Assembly: GCA_027604685.1 (NCBI GenBank)
Contig: JADHYX010000035.1
Location: 1 to 64,000, forward strand
Direction: 5' to 3'
Source: Lobulomyces angularis
Taxonomy: Eukaryota; Chytridiomycota; Chytridiomycetes; Lobulomycetales; Lobulomycetaceae
DNA: 64,000 nucleotides
The notes under the pieces were generated by a model. It was not told the DNA's origin. It ran no database searches and was given only the letters and a program-made list of their open reading frames with translations. Of this stretch, positions 27,340 to 41,022 are shown piece after piece. The first letter of the stretch is position 1. Every line of letters starts with the position of its first letter. The translations under genes and the position numbers were made by a program.

Positions 27340-28519
27340 AAAGAAAATTTCAACCGTTTCAATAAAAACATACTATTTTAGTAGCTGTTTAGAAAAATTT
27401 ACTCTTTATTGTATATTTTAATCATTATAAATAAAAGCTTCATATATTTTGTTTTTCTAATAATTTTAGAAGGAAAGTTATGAATCACCACCCAAGCGAT
27501 ATTTAATACTTAATTAAAAGAAATTTTATCGAGTAATTTGATACATTTTGAATTGCCGTTATAATTCAATTTCAAAACCGCGTACAATTACCACTGTTGA
27601 AACATATAAAAACTCAAATAACAAAATTACAAATTTTAAATATAAATTTAATAAATTGAGGAGTGAAAATAATGCAATGTAAACTGAAAAAATTTTAAAT
27701 TTTGTAAATTTCTTACTTGTAAATAATAGCTGTAAGTTGAAAATCTGTAAAAAAAATTGAAAATTTACAATTAAGGTTATTCATTTTATACAAAGGAACC
27801 ATTTTAGTTATAGGTTATTTTAAAACAAAAAAAACTACCTTTTCAAAATGAATTTATATTTTTTTCAATTCATCTTATCATTAAATTCTTGAAAAGAAAA
27901 TATAATTTTTTTCTTAACTACATATTTTGCAGACTATCATCCCATGTTATATATTTAAAAGTTGTCAACGCTTATCCTTTTATTTCATTTTATCTTTAGT
28001 TTCGATCTCCGTAAAACCTCTATTTGTAAACTTATTGTTCTCTTTTCATTTTATGTTGAATAACGAAGTATGTTAGCAAGGAAATACGTGCCTTGTAAGA
28101 ATCATTCTGATTCAATTTACAAATTTCACTTCGTTTGTTGATATAATCTTTAATTATTTTTTTATAGCCTAATAAATTTTTTTCATATTCTAATAAGAAA
28201 CTCTTTTGTTACCTCACCATGAAATATATTCAATTATATTCCAGAGATCTAAAGGTAAACTCACAATATTCTCAATTGCATTATAATTTCACAGCGTCAC
28301 CATATTTTGTGAAATTAAGATCTCTTCAAAAAAAACCCAAGTAACTGCATGGCTGCTTCTGGAACATTCTTTACAAAAATAGACAATTTTAGTTCTAAAA
28401 TAAACACTGCTGCTAAGTATAAATAGGATGCATATGAACTTGAAAAGTTACCCACGCTAAAAAATATTACAAAAGTTGAAATATTATTTTTTTAAAACTA
28501 TATCTATACCACTCTTAGC
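27340..28519. other. Intergenic, nothing recognised
   Basis: 1.2 kb of AT-rich DNA with no long frame, tRNA or repeat. It separates the 7TM pair from the PAM2-motif gene. Confidence 0.5.
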
Positions 28520-30378
28520 ATGAAATCAAAATCAACCTCTACATCAATCGTTCAAAATATATCCGCTCCTGCAAAAAGCCATAAAAATTCTAACACTTCT
28601 TCAGTTAAGACAGCAAATGCAAACTTGAAAACGGGATCACCTATACCAACCTCTCAAAAAAATTCGAGACCTGTTAGTTCCAACTCGACAAGAAAATTTA
28701 ACAGCACCAGTATGGCCTTTGTCATTTCTCTAAAGTCAGCTGAAATTTTAGCTAAAAACCCTGTCAGTGCACCAGCAATGGTAAACAGGACTGAGAGATT
28801 CATTCAACAATACAAGGATTTAAACAAAGCACAACAGAAACTCATCAAAGAATTAAAGGCTCAAATTAAATTATACTCAGAAAGTAACAAAATAATGCAA
28901 GCTCGTTTGACAGGATTAGAAAAAACAATGCAACAAATACATTCCAACTCTAACAGAACTTCCAGCTATTGGAACAGCTGTGCATTAATCAAGTACCGCC
29001 CACCAATTAATTTTTCCAGTAAAATTAGTCTAAGAAGAGCTTTAAGCATGACTTTTGCCTTTTCAAAAGCTTCCCTCACCAAATGCCAAAAAGCGTTCTC
29101 AATTAACCATAGCAGATCTAGTTCAAATAAATCTGACTGTTCTACGGTAAAGTCTTTAATATTTAATACAAATTTAAATAATTATTAAATTTGGTTTTAG
29201 CAAACAGGCATTAATTTAGTATTTGCCACTCACTCCAGAACTTCGAGTGTATCCTCCTCAAAAAGTATGAAGAATGCATCACCAAATTCAAAAAATACCG
29301 CCGAAACAGTAATAACTTCTAGTTAAAAACTTTTTAATCTTGTTTCATAGCAAACTGGAGCTAGCGAATCAAATTCCCAACCACATTCCAGTTCTCATTC
29401 CAGAAGTAACTCAAAAATACCAGTCCCTGTAAAACAGAATTCAGCTTCGACAGTTAAAAAAACCTCTACCACACAACATCAGAGACAAGATACCCCTGTT
29501 CCTTCCCAATTGAAATCAAATCAAAAGCTATTTACCGAAAAATTTTCTAGACCAACTTCCGCACCTACTAAAAGTACTTTTAAATTTAATCCTAATGCTC
29601 CAAGTTTTTTTCCTAGTTCAATGAATTTCCAGCTCAGCAGGTAATATTCAGTTAATTAAAAGAATTTTTCAGATATATATATATTTCACACAGTCAAGCA
29701 GCTTGCTATCTAACTCAAGCACCATCCCAAAGACCACCCTTAATTTTACAAAGAAAAGCTGTAGCTCCAGCGAAGAAAAATCCTCTTAACAATCCAAATA
29801 GGGAAAGGTAAGCAATAACTTGATATTTTATATAAAAACTAAACTATATTAGTGCCTATTGTATTCCATCTTTTAGTGAAGCCGCTTTTGTTCCTGGATT
29901 ATTTTCTTTACCAAAAAGTTATGAAGCTTCTTTAAAACCTGCATTACCAGTTCAAAGATCTAGAGAATCAAGTCAAAAAAAGGAAAAAAAGGCCACTTCT
30001 CCACTTCAAAAGCAAACTTCAACAAATTTAAAATCCCCAATCAATTCGGTTAGTTCTTCTCGTCCAACTAGTACCAGAAATCAAGAAGCAGGGTATTCAA
30101 ATAATATTTTTTATCTTATATATCTTATATTTTTAAGTCTTTCTCAAAAGCATTCGCAACAAATGATGAATAAGCCAATCCCTTCTTCTCAGCAAAGGGA
30201 ATCTCAATTTGATGGCAAAAATAAGCAAACGGCTGTAGTTTCTGCACAAAAAAACCAAAAGCTAGGGTCGTCTGAAAACAAAAACGCTCACTCTTCATCA
30301 ATAAAGTCTGCAATGTCGGTACCAGTAGTTCAAACAAATAAGTCTTCCTGTCCTTCCTCAGGAAAATCAAGAAAATAA
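28520..30378 (+). CDS. Disordered Ser-rich protein with PAM2-like PABP-binding motifs
   Basis: Six exons, 28520-29146, 29201-29308, 29351-29640, 29694-29807, 29877-30092 and 30138-30378, 531 residues. Nearly all is Ser/Asn/Lys/Gln/Pro-rich and probably disordered, with one helical segment around residues 95-145 (RFIQQYKDLNKAQQKLIKEL) that could form a coiled coil. In exon 3, FKFNPNAPSFFPSS matches the PAM2 peptide pattern (LNxxAxxFxP) that binds the MLLE domain of poly(A)-binding protein. A second, weaker candidate is LNNPNRESEAAFVPG, built across intron 4. Introns 1 and 2 are both followed by QTG. The protein most likely scaffolds mRNA complexes. No enzyme domain is present. PAM2 is recognised by pattern only. 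Confidence 0.7.
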
Positions 30379-31912
30379 ACTTTTCATTTCGTTTACTCTT
30401 ACTTTATTAACAATACAATGTTTTTGAAAAATTTTTTTAATTCTATCTTCTCTCTTCCTTCAATATACTTCACTTAATTGTCTAATTATAAAAAGCAAGG
30501 TTTGTCACTTCTTATAAATATTTGCAAATCTTTTGTTTTAAATAAGAGAGAGTGAAAGTACGCTTCCATCTTTTTAATTATTTGCTGTGATTTGCTGAGA
30601 CAAAATTCATCAATATTGCCTTTTTTGTAGTTTATGTATTTAAATAAAAGTATTTAAGCAAACAAAAGTTTCTGTGAAGAGACATCGAGATTTTTGACAA
30701 GATTAATGAGTATAATAATAATAAAGTTCAAATAATTCATAAATCTGTTTTTTTGGAACCAAAGAAAATACAAAACAAACTGGATGTTGAAACCCAAAAA
30801 AAAAATTTAAATTAGAATCCAAGTAGTAAATTTATATACTGCCTCATATGAAGACTCTTATAAAAAAATTAATAATTTTAACTGAAGAGCTTGGTAATTT
30901 TGTTGTTTTTGCTTACCTGTTTGATGATGGATGTGTTCCATCTCTAATAAATTGTAGGGTAAATTTCTAACCTTTCTTATTTCATGATGTTCACAATTAA
31001 ACTCTAATAAGGGACTAGATAAACTTTCTATTGTTGTTAAACGGTTTCCCAAATGGTTTCCCAAAAGAAACTTTTTTGAATGTCATCGTACCAATAATTA
31101 CATACAAAAAAATGCAAACCCTTAAAATTTTTTACATAAAAACAATCAATCAATAACAAAATGGAAAATTCACCCAGTGTTTTACTGGAATTTTGTTGTC
31201 AAAATCATCAAAAAAAAATTGAAAACTTAAGAAGTTTTTGTTGCAATTTCGCTGTAATGAGATCAAACAAGAAGAACTGAAAATTTTCCAATTTCTTTAT
31301 TATCCATTGACTTTTCAACCAATTTGATACCAAAACTTGCAAATCTACCAGTAAGTTTAAACTATGTCTACTTTAATGAAGATATAATTATGTGCATCAT
31401 TTACTTTACATTGAAGTGAATTTTTCATTACAAGTATATCAAGAAATTAGTAATTGCAAAAAATATTAAAAGGAGAAGGCAATATAGAAGTTAAGGCAAT
31501 CAAAGCAATGCAAACAGGTGTATTTACTGGATTTGGATACCACAGCCACGATAGATTTGAAATATCTTGGTATGTAAGAGATTTGGATTTATGTAGTAAT
31601 ATGTGATTATGGAAGTCAAAAATAGTTTCTATATACGATTACCCAGTTTTATAACTTTAATTTAACTTATACAACACAAAAAAGGGAAAAATATTTAATT
31701 TTAATTTAAAATAATATATAAAATTTTAACTATTAAATTTAAAAGAGTAAAGTAACAAATTAATATTGAGTACCTATAAATAAAAGTTAGTAAATTACAA
31801 ATGATAATGTTAAACTATAAATATACAAGAAAAAAAAAAAAAAAATTAATACAATAGAATTACAAAAAAAAAAAAATAATTATTATAAACAATAAAAAAA
31901 TTAAATTATCAA
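30379..31912. other. Gene-poor spacer with one coding-like scrap
   Basis: 1.5 kb between convergent genes. Most is featureless AT-rich DNA. From about 31455 to 31606 (+) there is an open stretch with protein-like composition (KGEGNIEVKAIKAMQTGVF, then GYHSHDRFEISWYVRDLD) but no ATG or clear splice partner. It may be an exon remnant. Confidence 0.4.
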
Positions 31913-33365
31913 TTATTCTTCCAAATCCTGAAAACTTAACCTGGAATCGATCCTATTTGTTGTGCAGCTACCCTGCGAGGAGAAAGACCGCAACCTTAAT
32001 TCTTTATTCTTTATTAGCCCCTTTAGCAATAATTCATCTTGGTCAATAAGTTCATCCTCACTGCATTCGTCAGAACCCAATTCATTAAAATTTTTATTGT
32101 TTAAAAAATTATTTTTTAAAATCTGTAAATCTATTTGCAAGAAAAAAAAATTAAAAGAAAAAAAATATTCATTGGTTACCTTCAAGAATTAAGCTCAGTT
32201 CCATGCATTCTAGTTCTATGAGTATGGTATCAAATAGTTGAATAAAAAAATTGATTTTATATCTATAAGTAAATTTAAATGCATTATTTTTAATTATATA
32301 TTGCTCAGCGTTGTTTTGTAATTTTATTTCATTAGACTCATCTGTATCAGTTAAGTTGCTAAAAGGCGGTGAAACATCTAGAGAGTTAATTGGAGAGGTT
32401 GATTCTTGGTGAAATTTAAATTTTATGAGTTGAATTAAGTCTAGTTGTTTTTTTTCTGTATTTTTCAATGGAGAATTTTGTACAAATTCAATCAGTAGCT
32501 GTTTCTAAAAAATAAATAAAATAAAATACATTAAATGAGAACTTCAGGGTAATACCAGAAACGCTTCATCCCACTGAAGTCTAAAACTTAAGCCTTTCAC
32601 AACTTCTAAAATTTCAAATCTATCCCAACTTTTGGTTTTGTAATCTGCAGCAGGATAGCTATCCTTTTGTTCGACCTTGTTATCTTCAAAATTATCCTTT
32701 CCGAACCCTTTCACAATATTAAAACTTTTCGTGAAATTTAATAAGAATTTTGAAGTAGATTTTGCATTTTCTCCTATTAACAAAACGTGAAGTAGGTCTA
32801 AAACTTTTTTCTTCTCAAATCTTTTATTAAATTCCGGTGTTTCGAGTAATGTGGATGAATTATCCTTGGTTTGAAAACCGTTGCAAATGCAATTAACCAA
32901 CGCTCCAAATTTTTTACTTTCCAACTGGCAAAAAATAATTAATTTAATATAGTGCAATTAACAAAACAGTACCTTCCAATGGTAAAACATTTTTAGAAGA
33001 AATTCAGAAACACTTGGTACGCTCCAACCACTGACTAACCATTTTACAGCAATGAAGACCTGCTTTGGATTGTTTTCAAAATTTTCTTCAAATATGTCTC
33101 TCTTGTAAGTGCAGATGTAACCAATATTTTCTTCACTTTTAATCCAGTTATAGAAGCTGGTGCCTAAATAAAAGTTTTTAGACTTTAATGCATTTTATAA
33201 AACAAATTCTTTACCATTTTGAGAATCCATTTTCTTCATAGCTTCATCTAATTCATTAATAGAGTTTGGTCGTGAAATGTTGTTGCACAGTGTGGATGGA
33301 ATGAACTTCTGTGTAGAGTTTAGGTCTATTGTGGTAGGTTTACTTAAGTCTCTTATTCCAATCAT
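31913..33365 (-). CDS. Hypothetical multi-exon protein
   Basis: Minus-strand gene; ATG at 33365 is the first clear start, although TTGCTAG just upstream could be a splice acceptor for a further 5' exon. Exons joined through short introns near 33200, 32960, 32530 and 32170 give roughly 430 residues. Blocks such as QVFIAVKWLVSGWSVPSVSE, FLLKMFYHWKLESKKFGALV and KKKVLDLLHVLLIGENAKST look helical and repetitive, like an armadillo/HEAT-type scaffold. The C-terminus has an acidic patch (GSDECSEDELIDQDELLL) and ends LSFQDLEE. No catalytic motif, signal peptide or membrane segment is seen. I do not recognise the family. Confidence 0.6.
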
Positions 33366-34009
33366 TTCAATCTAGCAATGTAAAATTAACAAAAATTTTT
33401 TTAAAACAATTTTAAATTTCGATTTTCGCAATTTTTCTTGAGAAAATTTAACTTTGACCTATTTTTAAAAATTTGTGGTGTTTGTGGCTAAAATTTGTCC
33501 TATTTTTGAAGAGTCTTTTCTTTTCAAAAAAAGCGGAGAGTAAAGCCTGTAACTTAGTCTAAATAGTATTATTTACCTGTTATTCTTAATCAGGTGAGTA
33601 AGCACTTGTTTTAAATTACAACCTAAACTAATGTCCCTGCCAGAGATTTTTTAAAAGACTACCTTCATAGAACTTCATTGAAGTGCAAAAATAAGCTTCC
33701 AAAACCAGCTTTTAAAAAGCTGAAGCTAAAGCTTTTATGGTGCATATTTTAATTTTCGTTGTGTATTGTATATTTAGAAGCATAAACTATGGTCTTTCTT
33801 AGGAAAATGAAAAATTTTTAATTACAATAATTGCAAATTGAAATATGCATTATTGAATTGTCCAAATAATATTAATCACCGCGTTGATAAATAATTATTA
33901 CATATATATATTACTTAACGTACAATTTTTATGTTCATATTTTACTATTTTTATAAAAGTCACGACTAGTTACATACTGTGATTGGCAAAATAATTTTTA
34001 ATAATTCTG
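33366..34009. other. Divergent intergenic region
   Basis: 0.64 kb between the unknown minus-strand gene and the large receptor gene. A near-palindrome around AGCTTTTAAAAAGCT sits near 33708-33722. No other structure is seen. Confidence 0.45.
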
Positions 34010-37000
34010 ATGCTTACAGCCAAGTGGTTCATCGTCTTCCTTAATTTCAATTTTTTTCGTTTCTTCTTAAGCACTGTCACTAATGATGTCAAGATTCTTG
34101 TTGTGAATGTTGAAAAAACTGAACAAGGTTTGGGTTTATTAAGTTGAACAAAAACTAATATATCTTTAATTTTAGAATTATCCTACTTCAATCAACAAAT
34201 TTATAATGGTTGTCAAAAAGCTAGCCTTTCCTCGTTTTCAAACTGTTCTATAAATCCTTCGTACGCTGACATATCCAATCTTTCAACAATAATAAATAGT
34301 AAAATAAAACTTTACATTTTAATTATTTCCGTTTCACATAGGTACAGTACTAGATAACTCACAAATTGTATTTTCTGGAATGGGAGTATATTACAATCTT
34401 TACGATAAACTACCTCAAAGGTAGAACTTTTTCCCAAGTGAATATTTTAATTAATATAATTTAAATGCTAGTTTTCCTGATGCAAATTTCACTGTGATTG
34501 ATTTAATCGATGGTTTACCAAGTGAGTATCCCAATTTAAGAACTGTTATATTTGCTGAGGAGGAAGCAGGGTATTTGGCAGGTGTGATTGCCGGATTGAT
34601 GACAAACAGTCAAATTGTAGCAGAAATAATTTCTACTGCAACTCTACCTTATAAACGCTATTCAAATGGATTTAAACAAGGAGTTCTGGCAGTGTGCCCT
34701 AGATGTAATGTTATTAGGAAATTTAATCTGAATTCGAGTATCAATGCTTCAATTAATTTTGTTAAAGGTAATTCTACATAATCTACTTAAATCTCCAAAA
34801 AACACAAATTCAAAATTCATTAAAATAGATTTGGCAAACAAATACAGTTTTGATATACTTTTTGGAGTAGGAGGGGATGGTTCAAGAGCTGCTATTGTAA
34901 CACTAGCTTTCAAGCAAATGCTTAATTTTTTTTTATACACTCTTTTTCAATTAAAAGGTATGGGCAAGTCAAAATAACATCAAAGTAATTGGAAGTGAAA
35001 CTGATGAGAGTGGAACAACACTTAATTTCCCCAATAGAGAGACTAATCTTGGAAGTGTTGGTAATTAGTTTCTCCAAATGGTGTATTTTAAGTTTACTAT
35101 AATAGGTAAAAGACTAGACTTTGCATCTACAAAGTCTATTAAACAAGGCAGTACTGCATTCAAAAGTGGAATTGAGAGTAAAAAAATAAATCTTTTAGTT
35201 TCTAAAATTAAAATTTTTTAGTATGGGATTTGGACTTAGGTGGAATACAGTTAACTTCTTGCATACCGGAAACATGTCCTTTATATTCTGCAAAGACGAT
35301 AAGATCCCGAAAAAACTCTATGAGTGACTGCACAACTACTGATTTTGTAAGAACAATAAGAAATTAAAAAAAAAGCATAATATTTAAATAGGTTACAAAA
35401 CAAACTTTCTTAAATGATATAACAAACTCTATTAGAAGTCATACAATAAATATTGGTGTAGACTTTGCTACTGGGGATTTGATGGAATTAAAAAAGCAAA
35501 AAAAAAATGAGTTCCAGTTATCTACACCGTTTGGAATTCGCCCATCTGAATTAAAAAGTTTTACATTTACAAAAGGCACGGAAGAATTTTACCTATTTGG
35601 GGGTATAAACAACAATGGAGTTGTTGTTGGGGACCTGTATAAATTTAAATATTTGACATATGATTGGGATAAAGTAGTTTATAAAGATGATGAAAATAAA
35701 CCACAAGCTCGATACAACCATGGTGCTGTATATTTCGAATCATCACTGATAATTTTGTACTTTTTTTGTCAAAATTTGATGCATTAAAAGTTTTTAAATT
35801 AATTAGTGGTGGACAATCCGAAAAAAACGAAACTCTTTGTGATTTTTGGATTTTTAATGAAGACCAAGAGACTTGGAAGCATTTAAATCTATCATCTCAA
35901 CTTTGTTTGCATTCTTTTGGCTTTCAGCTTGTAAATGAAACAATATATTTGTTTGGTGGTAATTTTTTTTATTTGTAAAAAAGCAGTTAATAGTTCTTGC
36001 TAGGTATGAACAGCAATTTTGAAGAAAGTGATATGTTATTAAGTATCAATATAAAGAAATTAAATGCGAGATCATCCATAACAGTGAAAGTTGTGGAAAC
36101 TGAAGGTTTACAACCTCCTGCATTGAGTGATCCTTTTTTTTCTGTTCTAAACAGCACTTTAATTTTATATGGTATTTTTTTATTAAAAAATAAAAATTTT
36201 TTTATTGTCTTTCACTGTAATGTAATAGGTGGAACTAATAAGGAAAATTATCAAGACTTGTTATACTTTTTTGATATAGGCAAGTGAACTTTAAAAACTA
36301 AAATCTTTAATAAATATTTTTTAATTAATAGCTACCAGTAAATGGGAAATTATTATACCAACTGGAGTTAACCCACAAGGAAGGGCTAAGGGAAAAATGT
36401 TAACTATTGATTATAGAGTTTTAATAATAGGAGGCTTCAATGCTACAGGCTCTCTGCAAAGTACAGTACTTTATGATAGCATTAAGAACAGATGGGATTA
36501 CGAAGTACACAAATATTTAAATATTTCTTTCTCAATTTTTTTTTTGGCAATTTTTTAAAGAATACGAATAAATTACCCACACCATTAGACAGTTTTGATG
36601 CTTTTGTGTACAGACAAAAAAAGACTTCTTGTCTATGTATGCATATTTTTTATTTTTATTTTAATTTTTTTTTTTTTGATATCAGTTGTTGATATTTTCA
36701 GTTTATGCCCATATGAAGATTTACCTCAAATAATGGTAATTTAAACAAAATGTCTCTATATGAAAAATTTTCAAAAATTAATTTAGATATATGGAGGAAG
36801 CAACAACAACATTCTTTCGAATGAATTACTAATTTATAGATTGGAAAATAGTATTGAAAATATTTTAATTTGTAAGAGAGGATTTTATAGCACAATAGAT
36901 GCTTTTAATCGACCAATCTGCACCGAATGTCCTTCTGGGATGTATAACACTCTAGGGGATAACATCTGTAGACCTTGTCCAGAATATGGTAAAGTCGATG

Positions 37001-39245
37001 AGAATCCCTGAAGGTTAACAAATTTTATAAGGTATTTGTGATGAAGGTGCAGACAAAGTTTATGCAGCATTGAACTCCTGGCAAGATAGTTTTAGTTATA
37101 AAAATTCAACCCCACAAATTTTTCCTTGCAAGACTGGTAATTTATTCAAAAATTATATCCCTTGGGTAACCGAAGTGCTTTTCTAAGGGACTTGCTGTCA
37201 AAAAAGTGATGGCTGTGATGTGAATTCGATGTGCACTGGTTCAGGGGTTACGCAAACGACAGGTCCATTGTGTAGCGAATGTGTGGATTCCAGATATGCT
37301 ATGTGGTCTGATAATTGTATTTATTGTGAAAATCCCAACACTTCTATTTACCTGTTTGGTAAAAAATAATTTTGATGAATAATAAAAACTAAAACTCTGT
37401 ACTGTTAAACTAGTTATTTTTTTGGTTGGATTCCTACTCATCCTGATTTTGGTTTTTGTTCCATATGTTGCGTCGTGTTACAATGGATGGTTTACTTCGT
37501 AAGTTTTTAAATGCATTGAAGGAACGTTTTTTATTCCTGTCAAATTTTATTACAGAAACTGCATTTTTGTTTATCAAGTAATGGGATTGACTAGCCATTT
37601 GCCAGCTTCTGAGTTTATAAACACTTTATCAAATATCTGCAGTTTGGATTTCGAAACCATATTAAAAGTTATTAGTGGTCACACCAGCAATGATCACCGC
37701 ATTTGTTTAGTAATAATTTTGATCAATATATATATAATTTTTATTTGAATTCTTATTCATTGTAATAATTGTCTTAAACCTTTACTAATTTTTAGGGAAG
37801 GTATAACGGTGTTGAAAGAGCTGCGATAACCTTAATAATGGTCACCGTTTTTCTACTACAGTTTTTTTTTGTAATTAAAAAAATAATTTTATTTATGTTG
37901 CATTCACTTTTTAAAAATAACTTTTTTAGATATATTCTACTGCACATTTTTGGATTAAAACTAAGGAAAATGGAAATAAATTTGTTTTAAAATTAAATAG
38001 ATATATCCCAAAATATATAAACAATTTAAGGATTATCGATTATAGATTGGCAGCTATTCAAATTGGTAAAATGAAAAAATATATTAAATATCAATTCCTT
38101 TTTCTTATTAGGTATGTTTCTTTACATCCCCTTGTCAAGTTCAGCGACACAATTGCTAAGTTGTCAAGCAATAATTTATAATGGAAAAGAAATGTCGGTA
38201 TTATCTAAGTTTCCTGATCAGTACGCACAATGCTGGGTAATTAAAAAGTTTATACCAAAAAATTAAATTTTGTTTCACAAAAGAGCTCAAAACATATACC
38301 CTATGTTGTATTAGCAACCATTGTTTTATTTTTTTTAGTGATTATAGTACCGGGAATATTAATTTATAAATTTATGGTCGTTAAAGCACACTTAAAAACA
38401 GGTTTTTTAAAATTTTGTAGTCTTTTTACCTATTTTCTTATTTATGAATGCCCTTTTTCTTTAGAAAGCATGTTTACTAGTCTTTCTCAGTCTTACGAAG
38501 ATGATTGCTCATATGGCAGTATCGTGGAATATTTTGAAAGGATTGCATGTATAAAAATTCTTTGCACCTATTAAATAATTTACTTTATCGTAGTCTCATT
38601 TGTTTTACTGTCAGAGGAAGAATATAAATGCTGGAGTATATTAATGATACTTCTGTTAATTTTATATTTACAAAAATTCAAAGCATACAAGGAGTGGAAA
38701 GAGTAAGAAATTTTTTATCATAAATTATTTTAATCAAGGTTAATTTAGAAACTTCACTAAGTTTATATTTTTGATATGTATGATTGGAACTGCTGCTTTA
38801 GAAATAAATTTTAATAGAGTTTGCGTTAATAAAAAATGCAACAGGTAAATGGACAAAAAAGATTACTTAAACTTAATGTTAAAAATATGCCACCTGTAGC
38901 TTTTATTCAGATTTTTTTACCAAATGGCAAATTACTTTTTTTTTCTTTCCGACGTTTATAATCGCCTTGAGATTTGTTTTAAAAGTTAATGAAATACTGG
39001 GATTACATAAAAAAATTTATTTTTACTTTATATATCGTAAAACTAAAAAAATATCAGTTTTAGATGAAAAAATTGTTAACTCAGACTACACGATGGAAAA
39101 TTTACCAGCAAAAATCAAAGATAATGAAGGTTTAGAATTGAAACAAACGATTAACACAAACTTGGGTGAGGCAGAGATATTAAATTGCGATATTGAAGAT
39201 ATAGTTTTTTGTTCAGTTAACTCATTGATCCACAAAGAATGGTAG
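34010..39245 (+). CDS. Receptor-like fusion: Bmp/PnrA domain, kelch repeats, Cys-rich stalk, multi-TM
   Basis: Large gene with many short introns. A signal peptide (MLTAKWFIVFLNFNFFRFFL) opens it. Domain 1 resembles the Bmp/PnrA periplasmic-binding fold: VIFAEEEAGYLAGVIAGLM, YSNGFKQGVLAVCPRCNV, FDILFGVGGDGSRAAIV, IKVIGSETDESG. Domain 2 has about five kelch-type blades: EEFYLFGGINNNG, ISGGQSEKNE, ETIYLFGG, STLILYGGTNKENYQD, VLIIGGFNATG. Domain 3 is an ephrin-receptor-like Cys stalk: CTECPSGMYNTLGDNICRPC, then GPLCSECVDSRYAMW and CIYC. About eight membrane segments follow (FVIFLVGFLLILILVFVPYV onward), then a polar C-tail. A Bmp domain on a receptor is known from Dictyostelium Grl proteins; the stalk plus multi-TM module is known in several protist groups. 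A chemosensory role is inference. Confidence 0.78.
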
Positions 39246-39575
39246 ATATTAGAAAAATTTGACAAAATGTATTTTATTGGGAGTCAAATGTATAACAATA
39301 AAATTAAAAATTAATATGTATAGTATTAGATTGCTATCATATCATGGGTATAATAATAAATATATGATTATATTTTTGAATTGAAAAATTTGAGGTTGAG
39401 CTTATAGTTGACATACTAAAATTGCAAAAATAAGTAAACAAATAAGATTTTATGAAATAATTTATAAATCAAAAAAAATTTCTTGAACTAGAAATAAAAA
39501 AAAAAAAAACAAAGTTATAACAACCTAGAGAAGAAAAAAAGATTATATAATAAAAAAAATATTAAAAAAATAAAT
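39246..39575. other. Convergent intergenic region
   Basis: AT-rich spacer between the 3' ends of the receptor gene and CDC42. A-runs at 39490-39560 are the only texture. Confidence 0.55.

Positions 39576-41022
<1,447 letters not shown>

Noticed and set aside
34010..35480. Recent bacterial transfer of the Bmp domain
   Set aside because: The region has several introns and the same AT bias as its neighbours, and Bmp domains occur in other eukaryotic receptors, so recent transfer is not indicated.
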